From assembly GCF_900116135.1 (NCBI RefSeq), contig NZ_FOZX01000004.1, forward strand, positions 124,001 through 188,000: a DNA stretch of 64,000 nt, read 5' to 3'. Positions within the stretch are counted from its first letter, which is position 1. The number at the start of each line of letters is the position of its first letter. The stretch comes from Saccharopolyspora flava (GTDB lineage Bacteria; Actinomycetota; Actinomycetes; Mycobacteriales; Pseudonocardiaceae). The position numbers were made by a program, and so were the translations under genes. Positions 24,894 through 33,933 of this stretch are shown here, piece by piece. The notes under the pieces were generated by a model. The model saw only the letters and a list, made by a program, of their open reading frames with translations. It was not told the origin of the DNA and did not search any database.

Positions 24894-26048
24894 CTAACCG
24901 ACCGGAGCCCATCCGGCGAAGCGCTCGTCGACCTCTTCTTCCCGCAACCCGAAGTCGGCCAGCGAGTAGCGGTGCGCGGGTTTGGCGTGCCCCGCGGTGC
25001 TCTCGGCGTGCAGGCCCCGCATGGCCTGCGTCGCGGCGTCGTCGAGCGGGATCCCGAAGTGCCGGTAGATCCGCTGCACCACGCCGATCGGGTCGGCGGT
25101 GAAGTCCTCGTAGCGCACGTCGAAGAAGCGGTCCGGGTCGTGCCGGGCGCGGGCCGCGGTGAACTCGTCCAGCCCGCGGGACCACAGCTCCAGCTGGTCG
25201 CGGCCGATGGTCTCGCCGCGGAAGGTCTCCGACCAGTCGTGGGTGGCGTGCGCGGCCAGGCTGCACACCGAGGCGATCGCGGTGCGCGGCTCGCGGTGCG
25301 TCTGGATCACCAGCGCGTCCGGGTAGGCCTCCAGCAGCGCGTCCAGCGCGAACAGGTGACTCGGGTTCTTCAGCACCCAGCGCCGGTTCCGGTCCGGCAG
25401 GCCGATGAGCTGCAGGTTGCGCTTGTGCCGCGCGTAGGCCGCCGTCCAGTCCTGCCCGGCCAGCCAGCGCGAGTAGGTCGGCAGGTGCGCCAGGCACTCG
25501 TAGGAGATCGACCGCATCGACTGCCGCAGCAGTTGCCAGCACTCCTCGACCTGCTCGGCCGACATGTAGTGCACGCCCATGAACTCGGGGTGCTCCACGT
25601 GGTGCTGGGTGTAGCCCTGCTGGATGCCCTGGAAGACCGGGTCGTCGGCCCAGGTCTCGCGCGGCGGGCGCGGTTGCGGCACCTCGGTCAGCCACAGCTC
25701 CAGGCCCTGGTTGGCCGGGTCGGCGGTGAGCAGCCGGTGCAGCGCCGTGGTCCCGGTGCGCGGCAGCCCGGTGACGAAGATGGGGCGCTCGATGGCGACC
25801 TCGGCGTGCTGCGGGTGCTTCTTCCACGCGTCCTCGCTGATCAGCCGCGCGGTCAGCGCGCCCCGCAGGAACGCGCGCGCCACCTTGTTGCCCAGCGGCG
25901 TCAGCCCGGCGTCCCGCTCGTAGGACTCCAGCAGCACGCCGAGCCCGTCGGTGTAGTCGTCGGGGCCGAAGTCGTCGAGCCCGACGAGCCGGGTGGCCGA
26001 GGCGTGCAGGTCTTCGACGGTGCCGACGTCGTCGCGACCGATGCTCAT
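24894..26048 (-). CDS. PAPS-dependent sulfotransferase family protein (Rv3529c-like)
   Basis: 384 residues. The 5'-phosphosulfate loop is present as FVTGLPRTGTTALHRLL (about residues 92-108). The 3'-phosphate region lies near WVLKNPSHLFALDALLEAYPDALVIQTHREP, followed by FFDVRYEDFTADP. Length, neighbours (an SDR and a DUF1214 protein upstream) and the KstR site at the operon head match the mycobacterial Rv3529c-Rv3531c operon as I recall it. The acceptor is unknown: a sterol, a lipid or another alcohol is possible. ATG follows GAGGAG. Confidence 0.8.
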   Translation of the reverse strand: MSIGRDDVGTVEDLHASATRLVGLDDFGPDDYTDGLGVLLESYERDAGLTPLGNKVARAFLRGALTARLISEDAWKKHPQHAEVAIERPIFVTGLPRTGTTALHRLLTADPANQGLELWLTEVPQPRPPRETWADDPVFQGIQQGYTQHHVEHPEFMGVHYMSAEQVEECWQLLRQSMRSISYECLAHLPTYSRWLAGQDWTAAYARHKRNLQLIGLPDRNRRWVLKNPSHLFALDALLEAYPDALVIQTHREPRTAIASVCSLAAHATHDWSETFRGETIGRDQLELWSRGLDEFTAARARHDPDRFFDVRYEDFTADPIGVVQRIYRHFGIPLDDAATQAMRGLHAESTAGHAKPAHRYSLADFGLREEEVDERFAGWAPVG

Positions 26049-26058
26049 GAACCGCTCC

Positions 26059-26844
26059 TCAGTGGTGGAATTCTCCTGCGTTGACGTCCAGGCACTGGCC
26101 GGTGATGATCCGCGACAGGTCGGAGATCAGGAACAGGCCCGCGTCGGCGATCTCGTCCGGTTCCGGCAGTTTGCGCAGGTCCGTGGTGGCGGCGGTCTCC
26201 TCGTAGACCTCGTCGCGGGTGATCCCGCGCTGCTCGGCGAGGTGGCCGAGGTACCACTTGAGCGAGTCCGCCCAGATGTAGCCGGGGGCGATGGTGTTGA
26301 CCCGCACGCCCCGCGGCCCGAGCTCGGTGGCCAGGCTCTGCGCCAGCGACAGCAGGCTGGACTTGGCCATCTTGTAGGCCCCGTAGTTGCGGCGGGAGTG
26401 CCGCAGCACCGCGGAGTTCACCATGAGCACCGCGCCGCGGGTCTCGGTCAGCGCGGGGGCGAACAGCCTGGTCATCCGCAGCGCGGCGATCGAGGTGGTC
26501 TCGAAGCCCTGCCGGATCGCCTCCAGGTCGGTGTCGGCCAGATCGGCCAGCGGCGGGATCGCGAACGCGTTGTTGATCAGCGCGTCGACCTTCCCGAAGT
26601 GCTCCACCGAGCGGGAGACCAGGTTCGCGGCGTCGTCCTCGGAGGTGATGTCGGTGGGCACCACCAGCGCCCGACGTCCCAGTTCCTCGACCTCGCCGGC
26701 GACCTGCTCCAGCCGCTTCTCGGTGCGCGCGGCCAGCACCACGTCGGCGCCGGCCTGCGCGCTGCGCAGCGCCAGCGACCGGCCCAGACCGGGCCCGATC
26801 CCGGAGACGACGACGACCTTGTCGCGCAGCAGTCCGTCCAGCAT
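26059..26844 (-). CDS. SDR family oxidoreductase (Rv3530c-like)
   Basis: 261 residues. The cofactor motif is SGIGPGLGR, a variant of TGxxxGxG. ALINNAFA replaces the usual NNAG, MVNSAVLRH supplies the Ser, and YKMAK the Tyr/Lys pair; VRVNTIAPGYI follows. It lies between the DUF1214 and sulfotransferase genes with 5- and 10-base gaps, so it is co-transcribed. In mycobacteria the homologue belongs to the cholesterol-responsive regulon; a specific alcohol substrate is not known. Confidence 0.8.
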   Translation of the reverse strand: MLDGLLRDKVVVVSGIGPGLGRSLALRSAQAGADVVLAARTEKRLEQVAGEVEELGRRALVVPTDITSEDDAANLVSRSVEHFGKVDALINNAFAIPPLADLADTDLEAIRQGFETTSIAALRMTRLFAPALTETRGAVLMVNSAVLRHSRRNYGAYKMAKSSLLSLAQSLATELGPRGVRVNTIAPGYIWADSLKWYLGHLAEQRGITRDEVYEETAATTDLRKLPEPDEIADAGLFLISDLSRIITGQCLDVNAGEFHH

Positions 26845-26849
26845 CGACC

Positions 26850-28013
26850 TCACCCCAGCATCCGGTAGTGCACGGCGGCCTGCCGCGCGGTGATGCGCTC
26901 GCGCCACTGCTCGGGCGTGATGCGCGATTCCTCGTGGTGCGGAAGGCGTTCCGGCAGCTCGGCGAACGGCACCACCTCCACCTGCGGGCCGTCCTCGGGG
27001 CCCAGCTCGCGGGAGAGCCTCTGCCAGCGGATCTGCATGTACCCGCGCCGGTGCCCGGTGAGCTCGATCCAGTTGGCCAGCCCGGGATCCCGCTCGGCGA
27101 GCACGAAGCGGATCTTGCCGTCGGGATCGGTGCGCGCCTGGTCGGCGGTGAGGCTGGTCTGGTGGTTGATGTAGTCGGTGGAGATGTACCAGGGGCTGCC
27201 GAGCTGGAAGCCCTGGTAGGGAGCCTCCGAGCGGGGCACCGTGATGATCATCGCCTGGTCGTCGGCGAGCTCGAAGTGCCCGGCCGAGGACATCTGGGTG
27301 GACAGCCCGCCCGGCGTCGAGCGCGGCTCGTTCATCGTGTTCACCGGCTGGTTGAGGTAGAACCACTCCGGGAACGCCAGGAACGTCCGCAACCGGCTGA
27401 GCAGGATCTTGCCCGCCACGCCGTAGCGCTTGGTCATCAGGTCCATCGTGCGCGGCGGGGGAGCGGTGCCCGCGGTGTCGGCGCGCCGGATGCGGATCAG
27501 ACCGCGCCGCTCGGTGTCCCAATCGCTGTAGACCTCGCGCACCACCAGCATCGCCGAACCCGGGGCGAGGGTGAAGTAGTTCGGCCCGGCAGGCCCCGGC
27601 CCGAAGCGCACCTCGAACTCGCCGTCGTCGCCGATGTCGATGCGCCGGTCGTCGAAGGCCGCGAGGCTGTCCGGCACGTCCACCGGCGAGTAGTCGCCGT
27701 TGAGCACCTGGAAGCTGAGATCCGTTGTGCTGCCGCGTTTCCCGGTCACCACGTACTCGGCGTCGTCGCGGATGTAGGAGTGGAAGTACAGCGCGTCCGG
27801 GTTGTCCAGGCCCATCTTGGTGTGCGGGCCGGTCGACTGGATGAAGTACGGGTGATCCCGCTCGAAGGCCCAGGCCAGCATCATCGACGCCTGGATGCTG
27901 CCCGCCAGGTAGTCGTAGCCCTCGATCAGGTCCTGATCGGTGCGAATGTGCTTGGCGCCCTTGATGATCTCCTCGGCTTCGGCAACAGCATCAGCGAAAG
28001 GCTGCGTGAGCAT
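26850..28013 (-). CDS. DUF1214 domain protein (Rv3531c-like)
   Basis: 387 residues. The C-terminal domain includes NWIELTGHRRGYMQIRWQR, the DUF1214 signature region. The middle has VVRVYSDW-like strands and a PRSEAPYQGFQLGSPW segment. The function of this domain is unknown; in actinobacteria it is found in lipid and sterol catabolic operons. It is the first gene of the four-gene - strand operon, with AAGGAAAAG as ribosome site and a KstR-type operator 13 bases upstream of the start codon. Confidence 0.75.
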   Translation of the reverse strand: MLTQPFADAVAEAEEIIKGAKHIRTDQDLIEGYDYLAGSIQASMMLAWAFERDHPYFIQSTGPHTKMGLDNPDALYFHSYIRDDAEYVVTGKRGSTTDLSFQVLNGDYSPVDVPDSLAAFDDRRIDIGDDGEFEVRFGPGPAGPNYFTLAPGSAMLVVREVYSDWDTERRGLIRIRRADTAGTAPPPRTMDLMTKRYGVAGKILLSRLRTFLAFPEWFYLNQPVNTMNEPRSTPGGLSTQMSSAGHFELADDQAMIITVPRSEAPYQGFQLGSPWYISTDYINHQTSLTADQARTDPDGKIRFVLAERDPGLANWIELTGHRRGYMQIRWQRLSRELGPEDGPQVEVVPFAELPERLPHHEESRITPEQWRERITARQAAVHYRMLG

Positions 28014-28025
28014 CTTTTCCTTCTT

Positions 28026-28039
28026 TGAAACCTGTTCTA
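28026..28039. promoter_or_regulatory. KstR-type operator before the DUF1214 operon
   Basis: TGAAACCTGTTCTA matches the TNNAACNNGTTNNA consensus of the cholesterol regulator KstR at every fixed position. It lies directly upstream of the - strand gene starting at 28013. Confidence 0.7.
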
Positions 28040-28043
28040 ATGC

Positions 28044-28199
28044 TCTGTGGTCTTCTTGCTCGGCGGTGCGGGTAGCGGAACCTCAGACGTCTTCTGGCTC
28101 CGGGATCCGCGACTGATGTATGTCCAATACACGGCGCTGCGGCTGTCCTCACCAGAAGACGTCTGAGAACCCGCGGCGGTGCCAGCGCCTGAGGTGGGG
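28044..28199. repeat. 155-bp dispersed element, copy 1
   Basis: Nearly the same sequence is found in the same orientation at 29758-29912. Inside, CTCAGACGTCTTCTGG (28082-28097) is the exact complement of 28152-28167, giving a 16-bp stem with a 54-base loop. Just beyond the right end there is a second small hairpin ACCGCC-TGC-GGCGGT (28209-28223). The left flank TTCTAATG is shared with copy 2. It could be a miniature mobile element or an RNA structure. Confidence 0.85.
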
Positions 28200-28246
28200 T
28201 ACTGCGAAACCGCCTGCGGCGGTTGCCTGACGGTTGTCCGTTTCGG

Positions 28247-28714
28247 TCAGGCCCAGCGGTTGGCTGTGAGGGTGAAGTTGGGGAGGTCGTCGAAGGTGTG
28301 CAGGAACTCGTAGGTCCGGGTGTAGCCGGTCCGGCTGATGCGCCACGCGCCGTCGGACTCGCGGCGGTAGGTGTCCTCGTAGAAGGCCGAACCCCGGATG
28401 ATCGTCTTGAACTCGGTGGCGATGACCGTGTCCTCGAAGCACCAGGTGCCGGTGGCGGTGTCGCCGTCGACGTCGATCTCGGGCTGTCCCGCGAAGTGCG
28501 TGGTGATGATGCCCGGACCCAGGTTCTCCCGCATGAACGCGAGGATCTCCTCGCGGCCGACGAGGTGGAGCTTCTGGCCGGCGGCCTCGGTTCCGTAGTC
28601 GCCGACCGCGTCCTCGGTGATGGTGTCGGCCAGCTCGTGCCACAGCTTCAGGTCGACCGCTCGCAGGTAGCGGTGCTTCAGGCGCTTGATCTCCTCCATC
28701 GCGACCAGGTCCAC
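28247..28714 (-). CDS. SnoaL-like/NTF2-fold protein
   Basis: 155 residues from GTG 28714, with GAGGAGG just upstream. Sequence AMEEIKRLKHRYLRAVDLKLW is the standard opening helix of SnoaL_4-type domains. TITEDAVGDYG and the C-terminal EDTYRRESDGAWRISRTGYTRTYEF follow. These alpha+beta cone proteins are enzymes (cyclases, isomerases, dehydratases) or binding domains, and the substrate cannot be told. It diverges from cysD across a pair of KstR-type sites. Confidence 0.75.
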   Translation of the reverse strand: MDLVAMEEIKRLKHRYLRAVDLKLWHELADTITEDAVGDYGTEAAGQKLHLVGREEILAFMRENLGPGIITTHFAGQPEIDVDGDTATGTWCFEDTVIATEFKTIIRGSAFYEDTYRRESDGAWRISRTGYTRTYEFLHTFDDLPNFTLTANRWA

Positions 28715-28764
28715 GACGCCTCCTCGCTCGGTCCGTCCGGGGTTCCCCCAGCTTTCCGCGCAGC

Positions 28765-28827
28765 TTGACCATGCGCAAGAACTTGTTCTACTTTTCTGTG
28801 AAACTTGTTCTAGATCAGGTTCTGATC
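28765..28827 (+). promoter_or_regulatory. cysD promoter with two KstR-type operators
   Basis: TTGACC (28765-28770) and TACTTT (28789-28794) are 18 bases apart. AAGAACTTGTTCTA (28777-28790) covers the spacer and -10, and TGAAACTTGTTCTA (28799-28812) covers the expected start point; the second matches TNNAACNNGTTNNA fully and the first misses only the initial T. A further inverted repeat GATCAG-GTT-CTGATC follows (28813-28827). This arrangement suits a repressor acting on cysD and perhaps on the divergent SnoaL gene. Confidence 0.65.
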
Positions 28828-28844
28828 CGAAGGGCGGGTCCGCC

Positions 28845-29750
28845 GTGACCACGACCTACGAACTGACCCACCTGCGCGGCCTGGAAGCCGAGGCGGTGCA
28901 CGTCTTCCGCGAGGTCGCCGCCTGCTTCGAACGCCCGGCGCTGCTGTTCTCCGGCGGCAAGGACTCCGCCGTGATGCTGCACGTGGCGCGCAAGGCGTTT
29001 TGGCCCGCGCCGCTGCCGTTCCCGGTGCTGCACATCGACACCGGCCACAACTTCGCCGAGGTCATCGACTTCCGGGACCGCACGGTGCAACGCCTGGGCC
29101 TGCGGCTGGTGGTCGGCAGCGTCCAGGACGACCTCGACGCGGGCCGCTCCGTCGAGCAGCCCGGGGCCGGGCGCAACCGGTTGCAGACCCGGACCCTGCT
29201 GCGCAGCATCGGCGAGCACCGCTTCGACGCCGTCTTCGGCGGTGCCCGCCGCGACGAGGAGAAGGCCCGCGCCAAGGAGCGGGTGTTCAGCTTCCGCGAC
29301 GAGTTCGGCCAGTGGGATCCGCGCAACCAGCGTCCCGAGCTGTGGCACCTCTACAACGGCAGGCACCGCAAGGGCGAGCACATCCGCGTCTTCCCGCTGT
29401 CGGACTGGACCGAGCTCGACATCTGGCAGTACGTCCTCGACGAGGGCATCGAGCTCCCCTCGATCTACTACGCCCACCGGCGCACCGTCTTCGAGCGCGA
29501 CGGGATGCTGCTGGCCACCAACCCGCACCTGACGCCCGGCGAGGACGAGCAGCCCTACGAGGCCACCGTCCGCTTCCGCACCGTCGGCGACGCGACCTGC
29601 ACCGGCTGCGTTCCCTCCACCGCGAGCACCGTCGCCGACGTCGTCGCCGAGGTCGCCGCCGCCCGGGTCACCGAACGCGGCGCCACCCGAGCAGACGACC
29701 GCATCTCGGAAGCGGGCATGGAAGACCGCAAGCGAGAAGGCTACTTCTAA
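28845..29750 (+). CDS. cysD: Sulfate adenylyltransferase subunit 2
   Basis: 301 residues from GTG 28845. It has the PP-loop [30 protein letters not shown], the [29 protein letters not shown] block and [15 protein letters not shown], all CysD landmarks. The C-terminus [11 protein letters not shown] is the standard CysD end. It makes APS from ATP and sulfate with CysN. The next gene, cysNC, is 223 bases away, separated by copy 2 of the 155-bp element, which is unusual since cysD and cysN normally abut. Confidence 0.95.
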   Translation: MTTTYELTHLRGLEAEAVHVFREVAACFERPALLFSGGKDSAVMLHVARKAFWPAPLPFPVLHIDTGHNFAEVIDFRDRTVQRLGLRLVVGSVQDDLDAGRSVEQPGAGRNRLQTRTLLRSIGEHRFDAVFGGARRDEEKARAKERVFSFRDEFGQWDPRNQRPELWHLYNGRHRKGEHIRVFPLSDWTELDIWQYVLDEGIELPSIYYAHRRTVFERDGMLLATNPHLTPGEDEQPYEATVRFRTVGDATCTGCVPSTASTVADVVAEVAAARVTERGATRADDRISEAGMEDRKREGYF

Positions 29751-29757
29751 TGAGAGT

Positions 29758-29912
29758 TCTGTGGTCTTGTTGCTTGGCGGTGCGGGTAGCGGAACCTCAG
29801 ACGCCTTCTGGCTCCGGGATCCGAGGCTTATGTATGCCAATACACGACACGTCGGCTGTCCTCCCCAGAAGACGTCTGAGAACCCGCGGCGGTGCCAGCG
29901 CCTGAGGTGGGG
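29758..29912. repeat. 155-bp dispersed element, copy 2 (between cysD and cysNC)
   Basis: A direct repeat of 28044-28199, starting 8 bases after the cysD stop. The internal stem (around CTCAGACGCCTTCTGG and CCAGAAGACGTCTGAG) keeps its pairing except for one base. Beyond the right end there is again a short hairpin, CACGGC-TTC-GCCGTG (29920-29934), different in sequence from that of copy 1 but equal in shape. Confidence 0.85.
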
Positions 29913-29973
29913 AAAGAGACACGGCTTCGCCGTGGCAACCGGGAACCCGCAGCGCAACCGAAGAGGAGCTCAG

Positions 29974-31785
29974 ATGACGCAGCTGCTTCGCCTGGCCACC
30001 GCCGGGAGCGTGGACGACGGCAAGTCCACGCTGATCGGGCGCCTGCTCTACGACTCCAAGACGATCCTCAGCGACCAGCTCGAAGCCGTCGAGCGCGCCA
30101 GCCGAGGCGACGAGGGGCCGGACCTCGCGCTGCTCACCGACGGGCTGCGGGCCGAGCGCGAGCAGGGCATCACCATCGACGTCGCGCACCGCTACTTCGC
30201 CACGCCCAAGCGCAAGTTCATCATCGCCGACACCCCCGGGCACATCCAGTACACCCGCAACATGGTCACCGGCGCCTCCACCGCCGACCTCGCGCTGGTG
30301 CTCATCGACGCCCGCAAGGGAGTGCTGGAGCAGTCCCGCAGGCACGCGTTCGTGGCCAGCCTGCTCGGCATCCCGCACCTGGTGCTGTGCGTCAACAAGA
30401 TGGACCTGGTCGATTATTCGCAGCAGCGGTTCGACGAGATCCGCGCCGAGTTCGCCTCCTTCGCTGCGAAGCTCGACGCGCCGGACCTGACGTTCATCCC
30501 GGTCTCCGCGCTGCGCGGGGACAACGTCGTGCACCGCAGCGAGAACATGCCCTGGTACGAGGGCACGTCGCTGCTGCACCACCTGGAGGAGGTCCACGTC
30601 GCCTCCGACCGCAACCTCGTCGACGCGCGGCTGCCGGTGCAGTACGTCATCCGCGACGGCGACGTCCGCGGCTACGCCGGAACCGTGGCCGGGGGAGTGC
30701 TCAGGCCCGGCGACGACGTCGTGGTGCTGCCCTCCGGCTTCAGCACCGGCATCGCCGAGATCTGGGGACCCGGCGGCGAACCGCTGCAGGAGGCCTTCAC
30801 GCCGCAGGCGGTCACCGTGCGCCTCACCGACGACCTCGACGTCGCGCGCGGCGACATGCTGTGCCGGCCGCAGAACCGCCCGCACACCGGTCAGGACGTC
30901 GACGCCCTGGTCTGCTGGCTCACCGAGCGGTCCGCGCTGGAACCCGGTGCGCGCTACGCGATCCAGCACACCACGAGCGCCACCCGCGCCCGGGTGCGGC
31001 AGCTCGACTACCGGCTCGACATCAACACCCTGCACCGCGACACGACCGCGACATCGTTGTCGCTCAACGAGATCGGGCGGATCCGGCTGCGCACCCAGCA
31101 GCCGCTGCTGTTCGACGCCTACCGGCGCAACCGCACCACCGGCAGCTTCATCCTCGTCGACGAGGACACCCACGACACCGTCGCCGCGGGCATGATCACC
31201 GGGCCGGACGTGGCCGAGTCCGCCGTGACCTGGGTGTCGACCGCGGTCCGCCGGGAGCAGCGGCGGACCCGGGGTGCGACGGTGTGGCTGACCGGGCTGT
31301 CGGCGTCGGGCAAGTCGACCGTGGCCGTCGAGCTGGAGCGCAGGCTGGTGGCCTCGGGCAGGCCGGCCTACCTGCTCGACGGCGACAACCTGCGGCACGG
31401 GCTCAACGCCGACCTGGGCTTCAGCGCCGAGGACCGGGCCGAGAACGTCCGCCGCGTCGGCGAGGTGGCGCGGCTGTTCGCCGACTCCGGCGTGGTGTCC
31501 ATCGTGTCGCTGATCAGCCCCTACCGCGCCGACCGGGAGCGCGCCCGGCAGGTGCACCGGGAGGCCGGGCTGACCTTCGTCGAGGTCTTCGTCGACACCC
31601 CCGTCGAGGTGTGCGAGGCGCGTGACCCCAAGGGCCTCTACGCGCGGGCGCGGGCGGGGGAGATCACCGGGTTCACCGGCGTCGACGACGCCTACGAGCG
31701 GCCGGAGCGGCCGGACCTGGTGCTGCGGCCCGATTCTGGCGATCCGGGCGAGATGGCCGCGCGGATCGTGTCCATGCTCGACTGA
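29974..31785 (+). CDS. cysN: CysNC: sulfate adenylyltransferase subunit 1 fused to APS kinase
   Basis: 603 residues. The N-terminal GTPase part (about 1-420) has [31 protein letters not shown] and NKMDLVDY. The C-terminal APS kinase (about 430-603) has [35 protein letters not shown] and a phosphate-binding [22 protein letters not shown]. Together with CysD it converts sulfate to PAPS, the donor needed by the sulfotransferase at 24894-26048. ATG 29974 follows AAGAGGAGCTCAG. Fusion of CysN and CysC is usual in actinobacteria. Confidence 0.95.
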   Translation: MTQLLRLATAGSVDDGKSTLIGRLLYDSKTILSDQLEAVERASRGDEGPDLALLTDGLRAEREQGITIDVAHRYFATPKRKFIIADTPGHIQYTRNMVTGASTADLALVLIDARKGVLEQSRRHAFVASLLGIPHLVLCVNKMDLVDYSQQRFDEIRAEFASFAAKLDAPDLTFIPVSALRGDNVVHRSENMPWYEGTSLLHHLEEVHVASDRNLVDARLPVQYVIRDGDVRGYAGTVAGGVLRPGDDVVVLPSGFSTGIAEIWGPGGEPLQEAFTPQAVTVRLTDDLDVARGDMLCRPQNRPHTGQDVDALVCWLTERSALEPGARYAIQHTTSATRARVRQLDYRLDINTLHRDTTATSLSLNEIGRIRLRTQQPLLFDAYRRNRTTGSFILVDEDTHDTVAAGMITGPDVAESAVTWVSTAVRREQRRTRGATVWLTGLSASGKSTVAVELERRLVASGRPAYLLDGDNLRHGLNADLGFSAEDRAENVRRVGEVARLFADSGVVSIVSLISPYRADRERARQVHREAGLTFVEVFVDTPVEVCEARDPKGLYARARAGEITGFTGVDDAYERPERPDLVLRPDSGDPGEMAARIVSMLD

Positions 31786-31940
31786 CGAGCGACCGGGATC
31801 CGTGGTGAGATCCTGTTGATGCGGATCTCGCGGCCGCGTTACACCGGGGACACGGGGGATGTCGACACTGCCAGCCAGACCGGGAACGACGCCGTTCCGC
31901 AACGGTACCCGTTTCCCCATCCGGCTTCGAGGAGTTCGTC

Positions 31941-32786
31941 GTGTCCTACGTGAGTCCGCCAGAGTTCGTCGGCAAGATGATCGACGCCGGCGAGTCCAAG
32001 ATCTTCATGTCCACCCGGGACACCGTCATCCGCGCCTACATGGCGGGTGCCATCCTGGCGCTGGCCGCGGCCTTCGCGGTGAGCATCACCGTCGAGACCG
32101 GGGTGCCGCTGGTCGGGGCGCTGCTGTTCCCGGTCGGCTTCTGCCTGCTCTACCTGCTCGGGTTCGACCTGCTCACCGGCGTGTTCACGCTGGCGCCGCT
32201 GGCGTGGCTGGACAAGCGGCCCGGGGTGAAGCTCACCGGCGTGCTGCGCAACTGGGGTCTGGTGTTCCTCGGGAACTTCGCGGGCGCGCTGACCGTGGCC
32301 GTGCTGATGGCGATCATCGTGACCTTCGCGTTCACCGTCGACCCCAACGCAGTCGGGCAGAAGCTCGGCTCGATCGGGGAGAGCCGGACCCTCGGCTACG
32401 CCGAGCACGGCGCCGCGGGCATGCTGACGCTGTTCGTGCGCGGCGTGCTGTGCAACTGGATGGTCTCCACCGGTGTCGTGGCCGCGATGATGTCGAAGTC
32501 GGTGTCCGGCAAGGTGATCGGCATGTGGATGCCGATCCTGGTGTTCTTCTACATGGGCTTCGAGCACTCGGTGGTCAACATGTTCCTGTTCCCGAGCGGC
32601 CTGATGCTCGGCGGCGACTTCTCCATCGCCGACTACTTCATCTGGAACGAGATCCCCACGGTCCTCGGCAACCTCGTCGGCGGCATCGTCTTCGTCGGGC
32701 TCACCCTCTACGCCACCCACGGCCGCACCAAAACCCGCGGGGACGTGCAGAAAACCCCCTCCGAACTCCCCACCCCAGTCGCCTGA
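31941..32786 (+). CDS. Formate/nitrite transporter (FNT) family channel
   Basis: 281 residues from GTG 31941, behind GAGGAG. About six membrane segments are visible, with the FNT blocks FDLLTGVFTL, LRNWGLVFLGNFAGAL, LCNWMVS and MGFEHSVVNMF. The family conducts formate, nitrite or hydrosulfide. There is no formate or nitrite enzyme next door to decide the substrate; formate from N-demethylation (dmm operon) is one speculative source. Its 3' end meets the terminator-like 24-bp repeats. Confidence 0.88.
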   Translation: MSYVSPPEFVGKMIDAGESKIFMSTRDTVIRAYMAGAILALAAAFAVSITVETGVPLVGALLFPVGFCLLYLLGFDLLTGVFTLAPLAWLDKRPGVKLTGVLRNWGLVFLGNFAGALTVAVLMAIIVTFAFTVDPNAVGQKLGSIGESRTLGYAEHGAAGMLTLFVRGVLCNWMVSTGVVAAMMSKSVSGKVIGMWMPILVFFYMGFEHSVVNMFLFPSGLMLGGDFSIADYFIWNEIPTVLGNLVGGIVFVGLTLYATHGRTKTRGDVQKTPSELPTPVA

Positions 32787-32811
32787 CCCCACCACCCGAT
32801 CTGGGTACTCA

Positions 32812-32859
32812 AGTCAAAAACCCCGGTTTTCGACCCGACGAAAACCGGGGTTTTTGACG
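32812..32859. terminator. Two tandem 24-bp units forming a bidirectional terminator hairpin
   Basis: Bases 32813-32832 and 32839-32858 are perfectly complementary over 20 bp around a 6-base loop ACCCGA. The stem ends in A- and T-rich tracts, so it reads as a terminator on both strands between the convergent FNT and XRE genes. It belongs to the 24-bp repeat family; a degenerate third unit follows (32860-32883). Confidence 0.8.
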
Positions 32860-32903
32860 CGTGAAAGTTGCAGTTCTTGACCGGCGTGCGGGTTCGGGAG
32901 CCG

Positions 32904-33764
32904 TCAGAAGTCGATCTGGGACTTGTACTTCTTGGCCAGTTCCTGGAGGTAGTTGACCGTGTCGTGGCGTTCGAGGGCGGCGCCGCGGAGGCGGTCCCAG
33001 GCGTCGTTGAAGAGGTTGAAGTCGTCCTCGTCGTCCAGGTACAGCCCGCCCGCCACGTGCTCGACGAACACGAAGTCCTTGGTGCCGTCGGAGAAGCGCA
33101 TGATCGTGAAGTCGTTGGGCACGTAGGGCAGCCGCACGTCGAACGGCAGGATGTGCACGTACGCCTTGGGATAGCGGGTCTGCAGGTCCAGCAGGTGCTC
33201 GACCTGGTCCAGCGCCACCGACGGGTTCGGGCCGCCGGGCATCCGGTGGAAGGCGGCCTCGCTGAGCACGAACCGGTAGTACGGCGGGCGCGGCAGGTCG
33301 AAGACCTGCTTGCGGTCCAGGCGGTTGCGCACCAGCGCGGTCACGTCGGTGGCGCGGTCCTCGGAGAACTGCGTGAGCATGAAGTGCTCGGACTGCAGCG
33401 GGCCGGGGATGCGCTCGCCGTGCCAGCTCAGGATCTCGGTCGCGGCGGGTTCGAGGTCGGTGAAGGTGCGGAACCACTGCGGCACCGCCGAGCGGTAGCC
33501 GGCCCACTGGCCGCGCTGCCCGGAGCTGGAGCGGGCCAGCTCCATCATCAGCTCGGACTCGGCCTTGCCGGAGTTGAACGCCTCCAGCATCTTCTGCAGC
33601 TCGGCGTTCTTGACCGCGACCGTGCCCGACTCGATCTTGTTGATCTTGCCCTGGCTGCATCCGAGCAGCTCGGCGACTTCCTGCTGGGTCATGCTCGCGG
33701 CCTGCCGCGCGCGCCGGATCTCGTTCCCGAGCTGCCTGCGCCGCGAAGTTACCGTGCTCGGCAC
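32904..33764 (-). CDS. XRE-family regulator with DUF5753 C-terminal domain
   Basis: 286 residues, GTG start at 33764 behind GGAGA. The N-terminal HTH is IRRARQAASMTQQEVAELLGCSQGKINKIESG. The rest is the DUF5753-type region common in WhiJ-like regulators: IPGPLQSEHFMLTQFSE, RFVLSEAAFHR, VHILPFDVRLPYVPNDFTIMRF and VFVEHVAGGLYLD. A DUF397 gene lies upstream on the same strand. Such pairs modulate development or secondary metabolism in actinomycetes. Confidence 0.85.
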   Translation of the reverse strand: MPSTVTSRRRQLGNEIRRARQAASMTQQEVAELLGCSQGKINKIESGTVAVKNAELQKMLEAFNSGKAESELMMELARSSSGQRGQWAGYRSAVPQWFRTFTDLEPAATEILSWHGERIPGPLQSEHFMLTQFSEDRATDVTALVRNRLDRKQVFDLPRPPYYRFVLSEAAFHRMPGGPNPSVALDQVEHLLDLQTRYPKAYVHILPFDVRLPYVPNDFTIMRFSDGTKDFVFVEHVAGGLYLDDEDDFNLFNDAWDRLRGAALERHDTVNYLQELAKKYKSQIDF

Positions 33765-33797
33765 CAGATCTCCGCTCGTATGCTTTCGCCGTCACCA

Positions 33798-33827
33798 CGT
33801 CTGACAAGCGCAAACGCGTCTGTCAAG
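33798..33827. promoter_or_regulatory. Direct repeats upstream of the XRE gene
   Basis: CGTCTGACAAG (33798-33808) and CGTCTGTCAAG (33817-33827) are direct repeats 19 bases apart. Read on the - strand they give TTGTCA and TTGACA, so they may be -35 elements, operators or both. Confidence 0.4.
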
Positions 33828-33933
33828 AACAACACTCTAATGCACTCGGACGTGGTTGTGCGGCAAACGGGTCACTACCGAAGTGGGGCGTCCGAGGGTG
33901 ATTAATCCCGAACGCCCTCTGAGCTGCGATGAT

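Noticed and set aside
28044-29912. Composite transposon carrying snoaL and cysD
   Set aside because: The flanking copies are direct 155-bp non-coding elements without a transposase or visible target duplication at the outer ends.
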